Part shown: positions 18,378 to 25,348 of the stretch, piece after piece
How the letters are laid out: each line of letters starts with the position of its first letter
Position numbering within the stretch: position 1 is the stretch's first letter
From: Mucilaginibacter sp.
GTDB taxonomy: Bacteria > Bacteroidota > Bacteroidia > Sphingobacteriales > Sphingobacteriaceae
DNA: 64,000 nucleotides
NCBI RefSeq assembly: GCF_025362475.1
Contig: NZ_JANYGH010000048.1
Location: 62,001 to 126,000, forward strand
Reading direction: 5' to 3'
Program-made: the position numbers and the translations under genes
Notes under the pieces: model-generated
What the model was told of the DNA's origin: nothing
The model's input: only the letters and a program-made list of their open reading frames with translations
Database searches by the model: none

Positions 18378-19181
18378 TTACTTATCCGTTTTGATATTAG
18401 CTTTGATAACTGAATCTTTTTGAGCGTTTGTAAGCTTGTAATTAAAGTGGAATAGCGCCCCTTCAAAATCCCCATATGATGGATTAGGAATTACAATATA
18501 CCTGTTGCCAAATTCCTTTTCCAGCTTTCGCGTTGTGGCCACCCGGCTATCTTCGGATGGGTGGTTATCATATAACATATCAAAATCGGGCAGGTTATCG
18601 CCGCAAAGCAACAGGATGTTATGCGTTTTTAACACATTAAGCCTGCGGGCCTCTTTGCTTGATGTTGTTGTTTTTAATTGCAGATGCTCATCATCGGCAT
18701 TGGGCAAACCGTATAGCCGCAGATTTTTCAAGGTTGTAGTCCGCTCGGCCTCGTTGCGGTTGGTGATGTAAAATATAGTTATGCCTTTTGAGGCCGCGTA
18801 TTTAAAAAAAGAAGGTGCACCGGGTACGGTATCGGCTATGGCTTTATCCGTCCACCCTTTCCAGGTGGCATCTGAATAATCCAGGTTTTCCAAGGCCCTG
18901 CTGGCATCGTAAGGACTATTATCAAGCAAAGTTTCGTCGATATCAGTAACAATGGCCCATGGTTTACTACCGGGATTCTTTACCCCTTCATCAACCCGCA
19001 ACTTAGCAATATTATACGCCTGGAAACATAAGGCTTTATACTCCGCCGCCCTTTGCTGCCAGATGGACGCCCATGCTTTACCACCATTGGTGATAGATGT
19101 TGCATTGCCAATTGCAACTTTTTTTGTTGACGCGCAGGCTGTGAGCAGCAAGAGTATAGGTAGTATATAGCTTTTTTTCAT
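18378..19181 (-). CDS. Lipoprotein e(P4)/class C acid phosphatase, HAD superfamily
   Basis: A 267-residue envelope phosphatase. The signal peptide ends with the lipobox LTAC, so it should be lipid-anchored. The HAD motif 1 is DIDETLLDN (Asp nucleophile and general acid), motif 2 is in FYITNRNE, and motifs 3/4 are in LLLCGDNLPDFD. This matches class C acid phosphatases such as Haemophilus e(P4), which dephosphorylate nucleotides at the surface to supply nucleosides. The adjacent genes are unrelated, so it seems to be a single-gene unit. Confidence 0.9.
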   Translation of the reverse strand: MKKSYILPILLLLTACASTKKVAIGNATSITNGGKAWASIWQQRAAEYKALCFQAYNIAKLRVDEGVKNPGSKPWAIVTDIDETLLDNSPYDASRALENLDYSDATWKGWTDKAIADTVPGAPSFFKYAASKGITIFYITNRNEAERTTTLKNLRLYGLPNADDEHLQLKTTTSSKEARRLNVLKTHNILLLCGDNLPDFDMLYDNHPSEDSRVATTRKLEKEFGNRYIVIPNPSYGDFEGALFHFNYKLTNAQKDSVIKANIKTDK

Positions 19182-19220
19182 AGATGGGTGATGATGGCGG
19201 CAGAACTACTTTTATTTTTT

Positions 19221-19312
19221 GTCATCCTGAACGCAGTGACGGATCTAATCGCAGACTTTACAGGGCGAAGAAGCATGGTGAATAATAGATGCTTCACTTC
19301 GCTCAGCATGAC
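19221..19312. repeat. REP-like palindrome, copy 2
   Basis: A 92-bp copy with GTCATCCTGAACGCAGTGA at the left, CTTCGCTCAGCATGAC at the right and the CAGGGCGAAGAAGCATGG core in the same orientation as copy 1. It lies between the P4 phosphatase start and the msrA stop. Confidence 0.8.
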
Positions 19313-19328
19313 AAAGAATCTATTTATC

Positions 19329-19880
19329 TTACAGCAACTCCGGCTTAATTTTATCTGTAAACTCTTTTGCAAATTTATTCAGTTTTGGCTGAATAACAAA
19401 TGCACAGTATGACTGGCCGGGATTATCGTTAAAATAATTCTGATGATAGGCTTCCGCTTTGTAAAATTCGCTGGCCGGTATAATCTCCGTAACAATAGGG
19501 CTATCAAAAACCTTTTCATCTGTTAAGGTTTTGATCATGACTTCTGCCGCTGCCTTTTGCTCATCGGTAGTATAAAATATGGCCGACCGGTATTGTGTAC
19601 CTACATCATTACCCTGGCGGTTAAGCGTTGTTGGGTTATGGGTTTTAAAGAAAACCAGCAACAATTCATCCAGCGATAACACATCAGCATCATATTCCAA
19701 TGCTATCACTTCAGCATGGCCCGTGGTACCCGTACAAACGTCTTTATAGGTTGGATTATCTACATGGCCGCCCATGTAACCGGAGGTTACCGACAGCACT
19801 CCTTTTAATGATTGAAATATGGCTTCGGTGCACCAAAAGCAACCGTTACCGAAAGTTATTTTTTGAATATTTGAAGGCAT
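19329..19880 (-). CDS. msrA: Peptide-methionine (S)-S-oxide reductase
   Basis: A 183-residue MsrA that reduces methionine S-sulfoxide in proteins. The catalytic motif is GCFWC, with C14 as the active cysteine and C17 close by; the TSGYMGG and TGHAEVIALEYD blocks follow. There is no signal peptide, so it acts in the cytoplasm. There is no fused MsrB. It is monocistronic, followed by a REP-like repeat. Confidence 0.95.
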   Translation of the reverse strand: MPSNIQKITFGNGCFWCTEAIFQSLKGVLSVTSGYMGGHVDNPTYKDVCTGTTGHAEVIALEYDADVLSLDELLLVFFKTHNPTTLNRQGNDVGTQYRSAIFYTTDEQKAAAEVMIKTLTDEKVFDSPIVTEIIPASEFYKAEAYHQNYFNDNPGQSYCAFVIQPKLNKFAKEFTDKIKPELL

Positions 19881-19981
19881 TATTTTAATTTTTATACAAT
19901 GCGAATTTACGGCTTACAGCAATGCTTATTTTCATAATAGTGTAAGCATTCATTGGGTAGCAGAATATCGATTTTTTTAAT

Positions 19982-20881
19982 CTATCCCACCATTTCTCTT
20001 TCAAATATCTCTTCTACCATCGCAATCTGCTCTGAATAGATCGACTTTTTCCGGGTACCAAAGTATAGGGTATTTTCTATCATGTTATAACCCTCCCAAA
20101 GCAGTTTAATGTTGCCGGTATCACGTTCTTTTTTCGACAGAAAATCGGGAATTACGGCAATCCCCGTCCCTCCACTCAGGCAACGAATAATGGAACCCAT
20201 ATTGGGGACTATAAAATTGGGTTTAAAATCGGGGCGTTTACCAAAGTTGATATGCCAGAAACGACGCAGGTGTTCCATATCGCCAGACGAGCCATACCAG
20301 GTTTGTGCCTTGAGCCATGCCTGGATCCGGGGCAGGTCTTTTGTTTTAAGCAGATCTTTGAACCCCGCAATATCCGTTTGCGCCCCGGCCAAAACCACTA
20401 TTCTCTCTTTAAAAAAGGGTTTATACTCCAGGCCCTTATAATCTCCTTTTTGCGGGGTGATGATCATATCTAATATCCCACTGTCCAGGTCGGCAAGCAT
20501 CTGGGGGTATTCGCCAAATTTAATGATCACGTTAAAAGGCAATGTGGGCAGGTAGGATTCCAGCGTAAACTGAAAAGTTTCAAGGCACATCCCTATGCTG
20601 ATGGTGGGGATATCCTTTTCGGTGCTTTTATGAAAGTGCCGCTCGGCTTCTTCCAGTTTACATATAGACTCCTGTATGTAGTTGTATAGTATTTTTCCAC
20701 GCTCGGTTGATACCATTTTGCGCGAGGTACGATCAAACAACTTATAACCCACATAGCTTTCCAGCGAACTCAGGTGCAGGCTTACACCGGGTTGGGAAAT
20801 AAACAAGGCTTCGGCAGCGCCGGTTAGCGATCCGGTTTCATATATAGCCTTAAACGTGCGGAACCATTCAAAATTCACCAT
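19982..20881 (-). CDS. LysR family transcriptional regulator
   Basis: A 299-residue LysR-type regulator. The N-terminal winged helix (FKAIYETGSLTGAAEALFISQPGVSLHLSSLESYVGYKLFDRTSRKM) is typical, and the periplasmic-binding-like effector domain spans residues 90-299. It is divergent from the quinone reductase/monooxygenase pair, with 97 bp between, and this spacer contains a perfect 16-bp palindrome. It most likely controls that pair and itself, with a quinone or a redox-active ligand as a reasonable but unproven effector. Confidence 0.9.
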   Translation of the reverse strand: MVNFEWFRTFKAIYETGSLTGAAEALFISQPGVSLHLSSLESYVGYKLFDRTSRKMVSTERGKILYNYIQESICKLEEAERHFHKSTEKDIPTISIGMCLETFQFTLESYLPTLPFNVIIKFGEYPQMLADLDSGILDMIITPQKGDYKGLEYKPFFKERIVVLAGAQTDIAGFKDLLKTKDLPRIQAWLKAQTWYGSSGDMEHLRRFWHINFGKRPDFKPNFIVPNMGSIIRCLSGGTGIAVIPDFLSKKERDTGNIKLLWEGYNMIENTLYFGTRKKSIYSEQIAMVEEIFEREMVG

Positions 20882-20888
20882 TGCTATC

Positions 20889-20904
20889 TATCATAATTAT
20901 GATA
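20889..20904. promoter_or_regulatory. Likely LysR operator: perfect 16-bp palindrome
   Basis: TATCATAATTATGATA is its own reverse complement and includes an ATC-N-GAT core of the T-N11-A type. It lies 8 bp upstream of the LysR start and just downstream of that gene's -7 box (TATCTTTG on the minus strand, 20905-20912), so binding would block LysR transcription. A plus-strand -7 box, TAATTTTG, at 20949-20956 serves the divergent gene. Confidence 0.65.
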
Positions 20905-20948
20905 CAAAGATATGATTTATGTTATTTTAATAGTAGCAACAGAGCCCG

Positions 20949-20956
20949 TAATTTTG
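20949..20956 (+). promoter_or_regulatory. -7 box of the quinone reductase gene
   Basis: TAATTTTG fits TAnnTTTG and lies 22 bases before the ATG at 20979. No clear -33 TTG is visible, which is consistent with an activator-dependent promoter next to a LysR gene. Confidence 0.45.
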
Positions 20957-20978
20957 ATAAAAAATTAAAAGAGATAAA

Positions 20979-21617
20979 ATGAAAAACATATTTGTAATAA
21001 ACGGAGGACAGATTTTTGGTCATTCGGGAGGCCGTTTCAATAAAACATTACTGGATGCCACCGTAAAATATTTTGAAGAACAACCGGGATTCGAGATCCG
21101 TTCAACCGATGTTAATGATGACTATGATCCTAAACAGGAAGTTGAAAACTATAAATGGGCCGATGTAATTATTTACCATACCCCCATATGGTGGTTTCAG
21201 TTGCCGCACGGTTTCAAAAAATACATAGACGAGGTTTTTACCGAAGGCTATCAGAATGGTATTTATAGAAGCGATGGGCGTAACGCTGCCAACCCGACCA
21301 TTAATTATGGTACCGGTGGCTTGATGCATGGCAAAAAGTATATGTTAACTACTTCATGGAACGCCCCCACTACGGCATTTACCCTACCCGGCGAATTCTT
21401 TAATGAGCATAGTGTTGATGAAGGCCCGTTATTTGGCTTTCACCGCATGAATGCTTTTACAGGTATGGAATCATTGCCAAGTATCCATTTTCATGACGTG
21501 GAAAAAAATGCCGACATCCCCAAAGACCTCCAACGTTATCACTTACATTTGAACAATTTATTTATCCAAAACAACCATCAGTATGAAAATTTACTTAACA
21601 GCGTTAGTGAAATCTAA
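20979..21617 (+). CDS. NAD(P)H-dependent flavodoxin-fold oxidoreductase (MdaB-like quinone reductase)
   Basis: A 212-residue flavoprotein of the MdaB/NQO family: the N-terminal FVINGGQIFGHSGGRFNKTLLD is the flavin phosphate loop, followed by DVIIYHTPIWWFQLPHGFKKYIDEVF and GKKYMLTTSWNAPTTAF. These enzymes reduce quinones by two electrons and protect against quinone stress. It overlaps the following monooxygenase gene by 35 bases, so the two are coupled. The divergent LysR gene is the likely regulator. Confidence 0.88.
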   Translation: MKNIFVINGGQIFGHSGGRFNKTLLDATVKYFEEQPGFEIRSTDVNDDYDPKQEVENYKWADVIIYHTPIWWFQLPHGFKKYIDEVFTEGYQNGIYRSDGRNAANPTINYGTGGLMHGKKYMLTTSWNAPTTAFTLPGEFFNEHSVDEGPLFGFHRMNAFTGMESLPSIHFHDVEKNADIPKDLQRYHLHLNNLFIQNNHQYENLLNSVSEI

Positions 21618-21873
21618 ACCGGGTTTTACTGAAGAAATAAAAGGATACCTCGATGCACTGGTAGCCGGATCAATCAAAGAGGAGGCTTGTTTGCAATATG
21701 AGCTATACCAATCAACCGAAGATGAAACGCAATTCATTTTCCACGAAACCTGGGCCAGCCAGGAAGGGTTGGATATACATGCTAAACAGCCACATATTAA
21801 GCTGTTTATTGAGCAGGTTTCTCCTATTTTAGATGGCAAACTTACCATTTATAAAACCGACCGGGTTAGCTAA
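21583..21873 (+). CDS. ABM-domain protein (putative quinol monooxygenase, YgiN-like)
   Basis: A 96-residue antibiotic-biosynthesis-monooxygenase fold protein: the N-terminal YLTALVKSKPGFTEEIKGYLDALV, EEACLQYELYQSTEDETQFIFHETWAS and HAKQPHIKLFIEQV correspond to the YgiN fold. In E. coli the mdaB-ygiN pair forms a proposed quinone redox cycle, and the same pairing is kept here with a 35-base overlap. The start codon is ATG 21583, within the preceding gene. Confidence 0.88.
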   Translation: MKIYLTALVKSKPGFTEEIKGYLDALVAGSIKEEACLQYELYQSTEDETQFIFHETWASQEGLDIHAKQPHIKLFIEQVSPILDGKLTIYKTDRVS

Positions 21874-21923
21874 AAATAAAGGGACTATAAATTCACATAG
21901 AGTTTAAACACCGTTCAATACAA

Positions 21924-21963
21924 CCCTCAATAATATAATCATTCAGTATTATATTATTGAGGG
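21924..21963. terminator. Perfect 16-bp hairpin between the monooxygenase and GT87 genes
   Basis: CCCTCAATAATATAAT (21924-21939) and its exact complement (21948-21963) enclose an 8-base loop. It lies 51 bp after the monooxygenase stop. It precedes, and nearly touches, the -7 box TATATTTG (21969-21976) of the GT87 gene, so it could act as a terminator or as an operator. Confidence 0.6.
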
Positions 21964-21968
21964 ATTGT

Positions 21969-21976
21969 TATATTTG
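21969..21976 (+). promoter_or_regulatory. -7 box of the GT87 gene
   Basis: TATATTTG matches TAnnTTTG, 22 bases upstream of the ATG at 21999. The preceding hairpin would occupy the -33 area. Confidence 0.45.
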
Positions 21977-21998
21977 CGCCGAACGATACCCCCTTATC

Positions 21999-23168
21999 AT
22001 GCAAAAACTAACCAAACTCATTTATAATAAACCTTTTGTATTTTCCTTATGGTTTGGCCTGAGTTTTCTTATCGTTCTCCGGGAGCTTTTAAATCACCAG
22101 GGGTTTAATAACTATACTATTTTTAAATACAATTTTTTAAATACCATCCATCAGCATAATTTATATGCTTACCAGCCAGAGCATTATTATGATCTCAATC
22201 ATTACGGCCCTATATTTTCAATAATATTTGCCCCATTTACCTTCATGCCCGATAGCATTGGCATTATACTATGGGTAATGTTTAATGCCTTTATTCTATT
22301 TAAAGCTATCCAGCTATTGCCGTTAAAAGAAAATCAATACCTTATTGTTTTGCTGATATGCGCTCATGAATTAATGACGGCATCTGCCAGCGTGCAAAGT
22401 AACCCCATGATAGCCGGCTTTATTATTTTGAGCTTTAATTTCATCAAGCGAAAACAAGATTTTTGGGCTGCCTTAATGATAGCGCTTGGTACATTTATAA
22501 AACTGTATGGAATAGTTGGCCTGGCATTCTTTTTCTTCTCTGATAACAAACTAAAATTTATTGCAAGCTTTATTTTTTGGTATGCGGTGCTGTTTGTGCT
22601 GCCGATGCTGATTTCTTCACCATCATTTATCATTCAAACTTATCATGACTGGTATATTGATATCATGGATAAAAATTTAGCAAATGAAAATTCAGTGATG
22701 CAGGATATTTGCGTGATGGGCTTTTTGCGCAAAATCCTAAACTATCCTAATCTCAAAAACACTGTAGTAATTATTCCTGCAATAGTAATTTTTGGCATTT
22801 CGTATCTAAGAATAAATTGTTTCAAGTCAACACCATATCAATTACTTATACTCGCTTCTGCCTTAATTTTCGCGGTTATTTTTAGTAGCGGTTCCGAATC
22901 GCCCACCTATATTATTGCATTTGCCGGGGTTGCCATCTGGTACATGAATTTAAACCGGCCCGTTACCCGTTTAGAAATATTTTTACTGGTAGCGGCACTC
23001 ATCTTAACCAGCCTTTCCCCGTCTGATCTTTTTCCGAAATCCGTCAGGGAAAATTATGTTATTCCGTATAAATTAAAGGCTTTACCCTGTCTTTTGATCT
23101 GGCTTAAAATCATTTACGAAACCATCACCAGGAATTTCGTAAACCCTAAACCACTACAGGTTACCTAA
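21999..23168 (+). CDS. GT87-like integral membrane glycosyltransferase (DUF2029)
   Basis: A 389-residue polytopic protein with roughly 10 hydrophobic segments (for example FVFSLWFGLSFLIVLREL, FSIIFAPFTFMP, GIILWVMFNAFILF and LKFIASFIFWYAVLFVLPML). It resembles the GT-C/GT87 alpha-mannosyltransferase type that uses polyprenyl-phosphate sugars at the outer face of the inner membrane. ATG 21999 is chosen; the upstream TTG at 21957 lies inside the hairpin. The GT2 and deacetylase genes downstream fit a lipid-linked sugar donor/acceptor pathway. Specificity cannot be told from sequence. Confidence 0.78.
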   Translation: MQKLTKLIYNKPFVFSLWFGLSFLIVLRELLNHQGFNNYTIFKYNFLNTIHQHNLYAYQPEHYYDLNHYGPIFSIIFAPFTFMPDSIGIILWVMFNAFILFKAIQLLPLKENQYLIVLLICAHELMTASASVQSNPMIAGFIILSFNFIKRKQDFWAALMIALGTFIKLYGIVGLAFFFFSDNKLKFIASFIFWYAVLFVLPMLISSPSFIIQTYHDWYIDIMDKNLANENSVMQDICVMGFLRKILNYPNLKNTVVIIPAIVIFGISYLRINCFKSTPYQLLILASALIFAVIFSSGSESPTYIIAFAGVAIWYMNLNRPVTRLEIFLLVAALILTSLSPSDLFPKSVRENYVIPYKLKALPCLLIWLKIIYETITRNFVNPKPLQVT

Positions 23169-23459
23169 TTACCATAGCTAATTATTATGCTGCCTGGGTA
23201 ACTTTTAGTTTGCAGTACAAAATTCCTACAGTTTTAATGTTTACAATGCACTATCTGTAATCAAAATAATACATAAATTGCAGTTTTGTAATAAAAAATT
23301 TACATTTATGCAGTAATTTTGATTGGAATTTATAATGACCGTTTAGGCACAGAAACACCGTTTAATCAGGCATTATCCAACAGACATTGAATTTGAAAAT
23401 ACCGATAAAGTAATAATTGAAAAAAGCCAACCTGCTACGCCTAAAACAATTTATATTAT

Positions 23460-24428
23460 ATGAACCCCCTTTCTAAAAAGAAAATTTCTGTTATTATTCC
23501 GTCTCACAACGAGCAGAATAATATAGGTTTTCTTATCCAGGCCCTCAACAAAACCTTAACTGCCACCGACTACGACTTTGAATTAATTTTTGTTGACGAT
23601 GGAAGCAGCGACAACACACTGAACGAAATAAAATTCAATACCGCAGTATATACTAATGTTTTTTACATAGAACTTTCAAAAAACTTTGGAAAAGACAATG
23701 CCCTTAAAGCCGGAATTACCATGGCTACCGGCGATGCAATAGTAACCATGGATGCCGATATGCAGCACCCCCCTAATTTGATACTAAAAATGCTGGAGTA
23801 TTGGGAAAATGGCTATGATATTGTTTACACCTACAGGCAAAACGCAAACCCACATGTTAAGATCCATCAAAAAGTTACCTCCAATCTTTTTTATAAAGGG
23901 ATCAATATGCTATCGGACATTAAACTTGAAAACGGAACTGCCGATTTCAGGTTAATGGATGAAAAGGTTGTTAAACAATTAAAGCTTATTGATGAGTATG
24001 AGCTTTTTTTACGTGGCATCATCAAGTGGGCCGGCTTTAAGCAAATTGGCATCCCATATACCCCATCAAAAAGACATACCGGCGAGGTCAGCTATTCATT
24101 TGCTAAATTATTAATGCTTGCCGTAAGGAGCATCATGGCTTTTAGCGCCAGGCCACTATACCTTATGACGACTATTGGCATAAGCGTTTCGTTATTGGCT
24201 ATTTTATATATCCCCTATGTATTAATAAGTTATGCTGCTGGCTATGCCGTTTCGGGATGGGCTTCAATAATAGCTACAATTGCTTTTTTTGGCGGTTTAC
24301 AACTCCTTGTACTAAGCATCATAGGCATATATGTGGCTAAAATATTCATGCAATCAAAGGGGCGCCCTAACTATCTTATCCGGTCATCTAATCTTTTAAC
24401 TGTAAATAATGATCTTGTTAGGGTTTGA
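23460..24428 (+). CDS. GT2 polyprenyl-phosphate glycosyltransferase (DPM1/GtrB-like)
   Basis: A 322-residue GT-A enzyme. Catalytic motifs: SVIIPSHNEQNNI, FVDDGSSDNT, the DMQHPP acid motif (ATGDAIVTMDADMQHPPN) and the C-terminal two transmembrane helices (LYLMTTIGISVSLLAILYI and ATIAFFGGLQLLVLSIIGIYV). This is the GtrB/DPM1 type that transfers a sugar to a polyprenyl phosphate at the inner leaflet. It would feed the GT-C enzyme encoded upstream. The 291-bp gap before it is AT-rich and likely holds its promoter. It overlaps the deacetylase gene by 20 bases. Confidence 0.88.
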   Translation: MNPLSKKKISVIIPSHNEQNNIGFLIQALNKTLTATDYDFELIFVDDGSSDNTLNEIKFNTAVYTNVFYIELSKNFGKDNALKAGITMATGDAIVTMDADMQHPPNLILKMLEYWENGYDIVYTYRQNANPHVKIHQKVTSNLFYKGINMLSDIKLENGTADFRLMDEKVVKQLKLIDEYELFLRGIIKWAGFKQIGIPYTPSKRHTGEVSYSFAKLLMLAVRSIMAFSARPLYLMTTIGISVSLLAILYIPYVLISYAAGYAVSGWASIIATIAFFGGLQLLVLSIIGIYVAKIFMQSKGRPNYLIRSSNLLTVNNDLVRV

Positions 24429-25206
24429 TATAGAGGAATTTGACCTGCCATTAGAGTATAGTAAGCAAATATCTTTCGATGAGCAATTATCAGTTTCGAC
24501 CAATGGCACTTACATTATTTTAGATTTATTAAGATCAGCCAAAGTTAAAGCTACTTTTTTTTGCACCGCCAATTATGCAGATCATAAACCGGAGGTTATT
24601 CAACAAATTGTAAGCGAAGGCCATGAAATAGCATCGCATAGCTATTATCATTCCGATTTTAAAACAGCGCATCTAAAACAGTCCAAAACACGACTCGAAG
24701 AGATTTCGGGAAGCACGGTAAGCGGCTTTAGGATGGCCAGGATGATGCCGGTTGATGAACGTGAAATTGAAAAAGCAGGGTACACCTACAATTCATCCCT
24801 CAACCCAACATGGATACCCGGGCGATATAATAATTTCAAAAAGCCCCGGAGCTGGTTTTATGATCAAAATGTGTTACAGATCCCGGCATCGGTATCGCCA
24901 CTGATCCGTTTTCCGCTTTTTTGGCTTAGCTTTCATAATTTGCCGCTGTCGGTACTAAAGTGGCTCAGCAAAATTACCTATGCCAAGGATGGCTATCTCA
25001 ACCTGTATTTTCACCCCTGGGAATTTACCGATCTAAATGATGAAAGATTCGGCTTGCCAAAATATATTACCAACAACTCGGGCCAGGCAATGGCAAAAAG
25101 ATTAGCAGATTTTATTCTTTGGGGTCAATCTAAAGGCTATGAATTTATGCGCACTGATGAGTTTGTAAAATCAATCGATAAAAGAAAACTAAAGCTGGTT
25201 GTTTAA
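24409..25206 (+). CDS. Polysaccharide deacetylase family protein (NodB fold)
   Basis: A 265-residue NodB-type deacetylase resembling the exosortase-linked branch. Metal-binding residues fit GFDIEEF (first Asp) and HSYYHSDF (His-x3-His). The usual TFDDG is replaced by FDIEE, as in that branch. The RPSGFR-like region is FRMARMMPVDERE and the late HPWEF provides the C-terminal histidine. There is no signal peptide, so action is probably at the cytoplasmic face or on a lipid-linked glycan. It starts 20 bases inside the end of the GT2 gene. Confidence 0.8.
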   Translation: MILLGFDIEEFDLPLEYSKQISFDEQLSVSTNGTYIILDLLRSAKVKATFFCTANYADHKPEVIQQIVSEGHEIASHSYYHSDFKTAHLKQSKTRLEEISGSTVSGFRMARMMPVDEREIEKAGYTYNSSLNPTWIPGRYNNFKKPRSWFYDQNVLQIPASVSPLIRFPLFWLSFHNLPLSVLKWLSKITYAKDGYLNLYFHPWEFTDLNDERFGLPKYITNNSGQAMAKRLADFILWGQSKGYEFMRTDEFVKSIDKRKLKLVV

Positions 25207-25254
25207 ATTATAGGTGGCAAAATTTATCTGCGTTTTTAATACCCTCCTAACAAA

Positions 25255-25325
25255 CTACTGTGTGTACACATCTTTAACAATTGTTTTAAAGTATTGCAAG
25301 GTTAAAAGATGGGTTCACACAGTAG
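25255..25325. repeat. Long imperfect inverted repeat between convergent genes
   Basis: The arms CTACTGTGTG...CTTTAAC (25255-25278) and GTTAAAAGAT...CAGTAG (25301-25325) are complementary with a few mismatches around a 22-base loop. It lies between the convergent deacetylase and TonB receptor genes and has no T-run. Confidence 0.5.
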
Positions 25326-25348
25326 CTAACAAATTAAATTGCAGCTGA

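Noticed and set aside
19178..19372. A minus-strand frame overlapping the P4 phosphatase start
   Set aside because: It lies within a REP-like palindrome, and similar frames recur wherever this repeat occurs.
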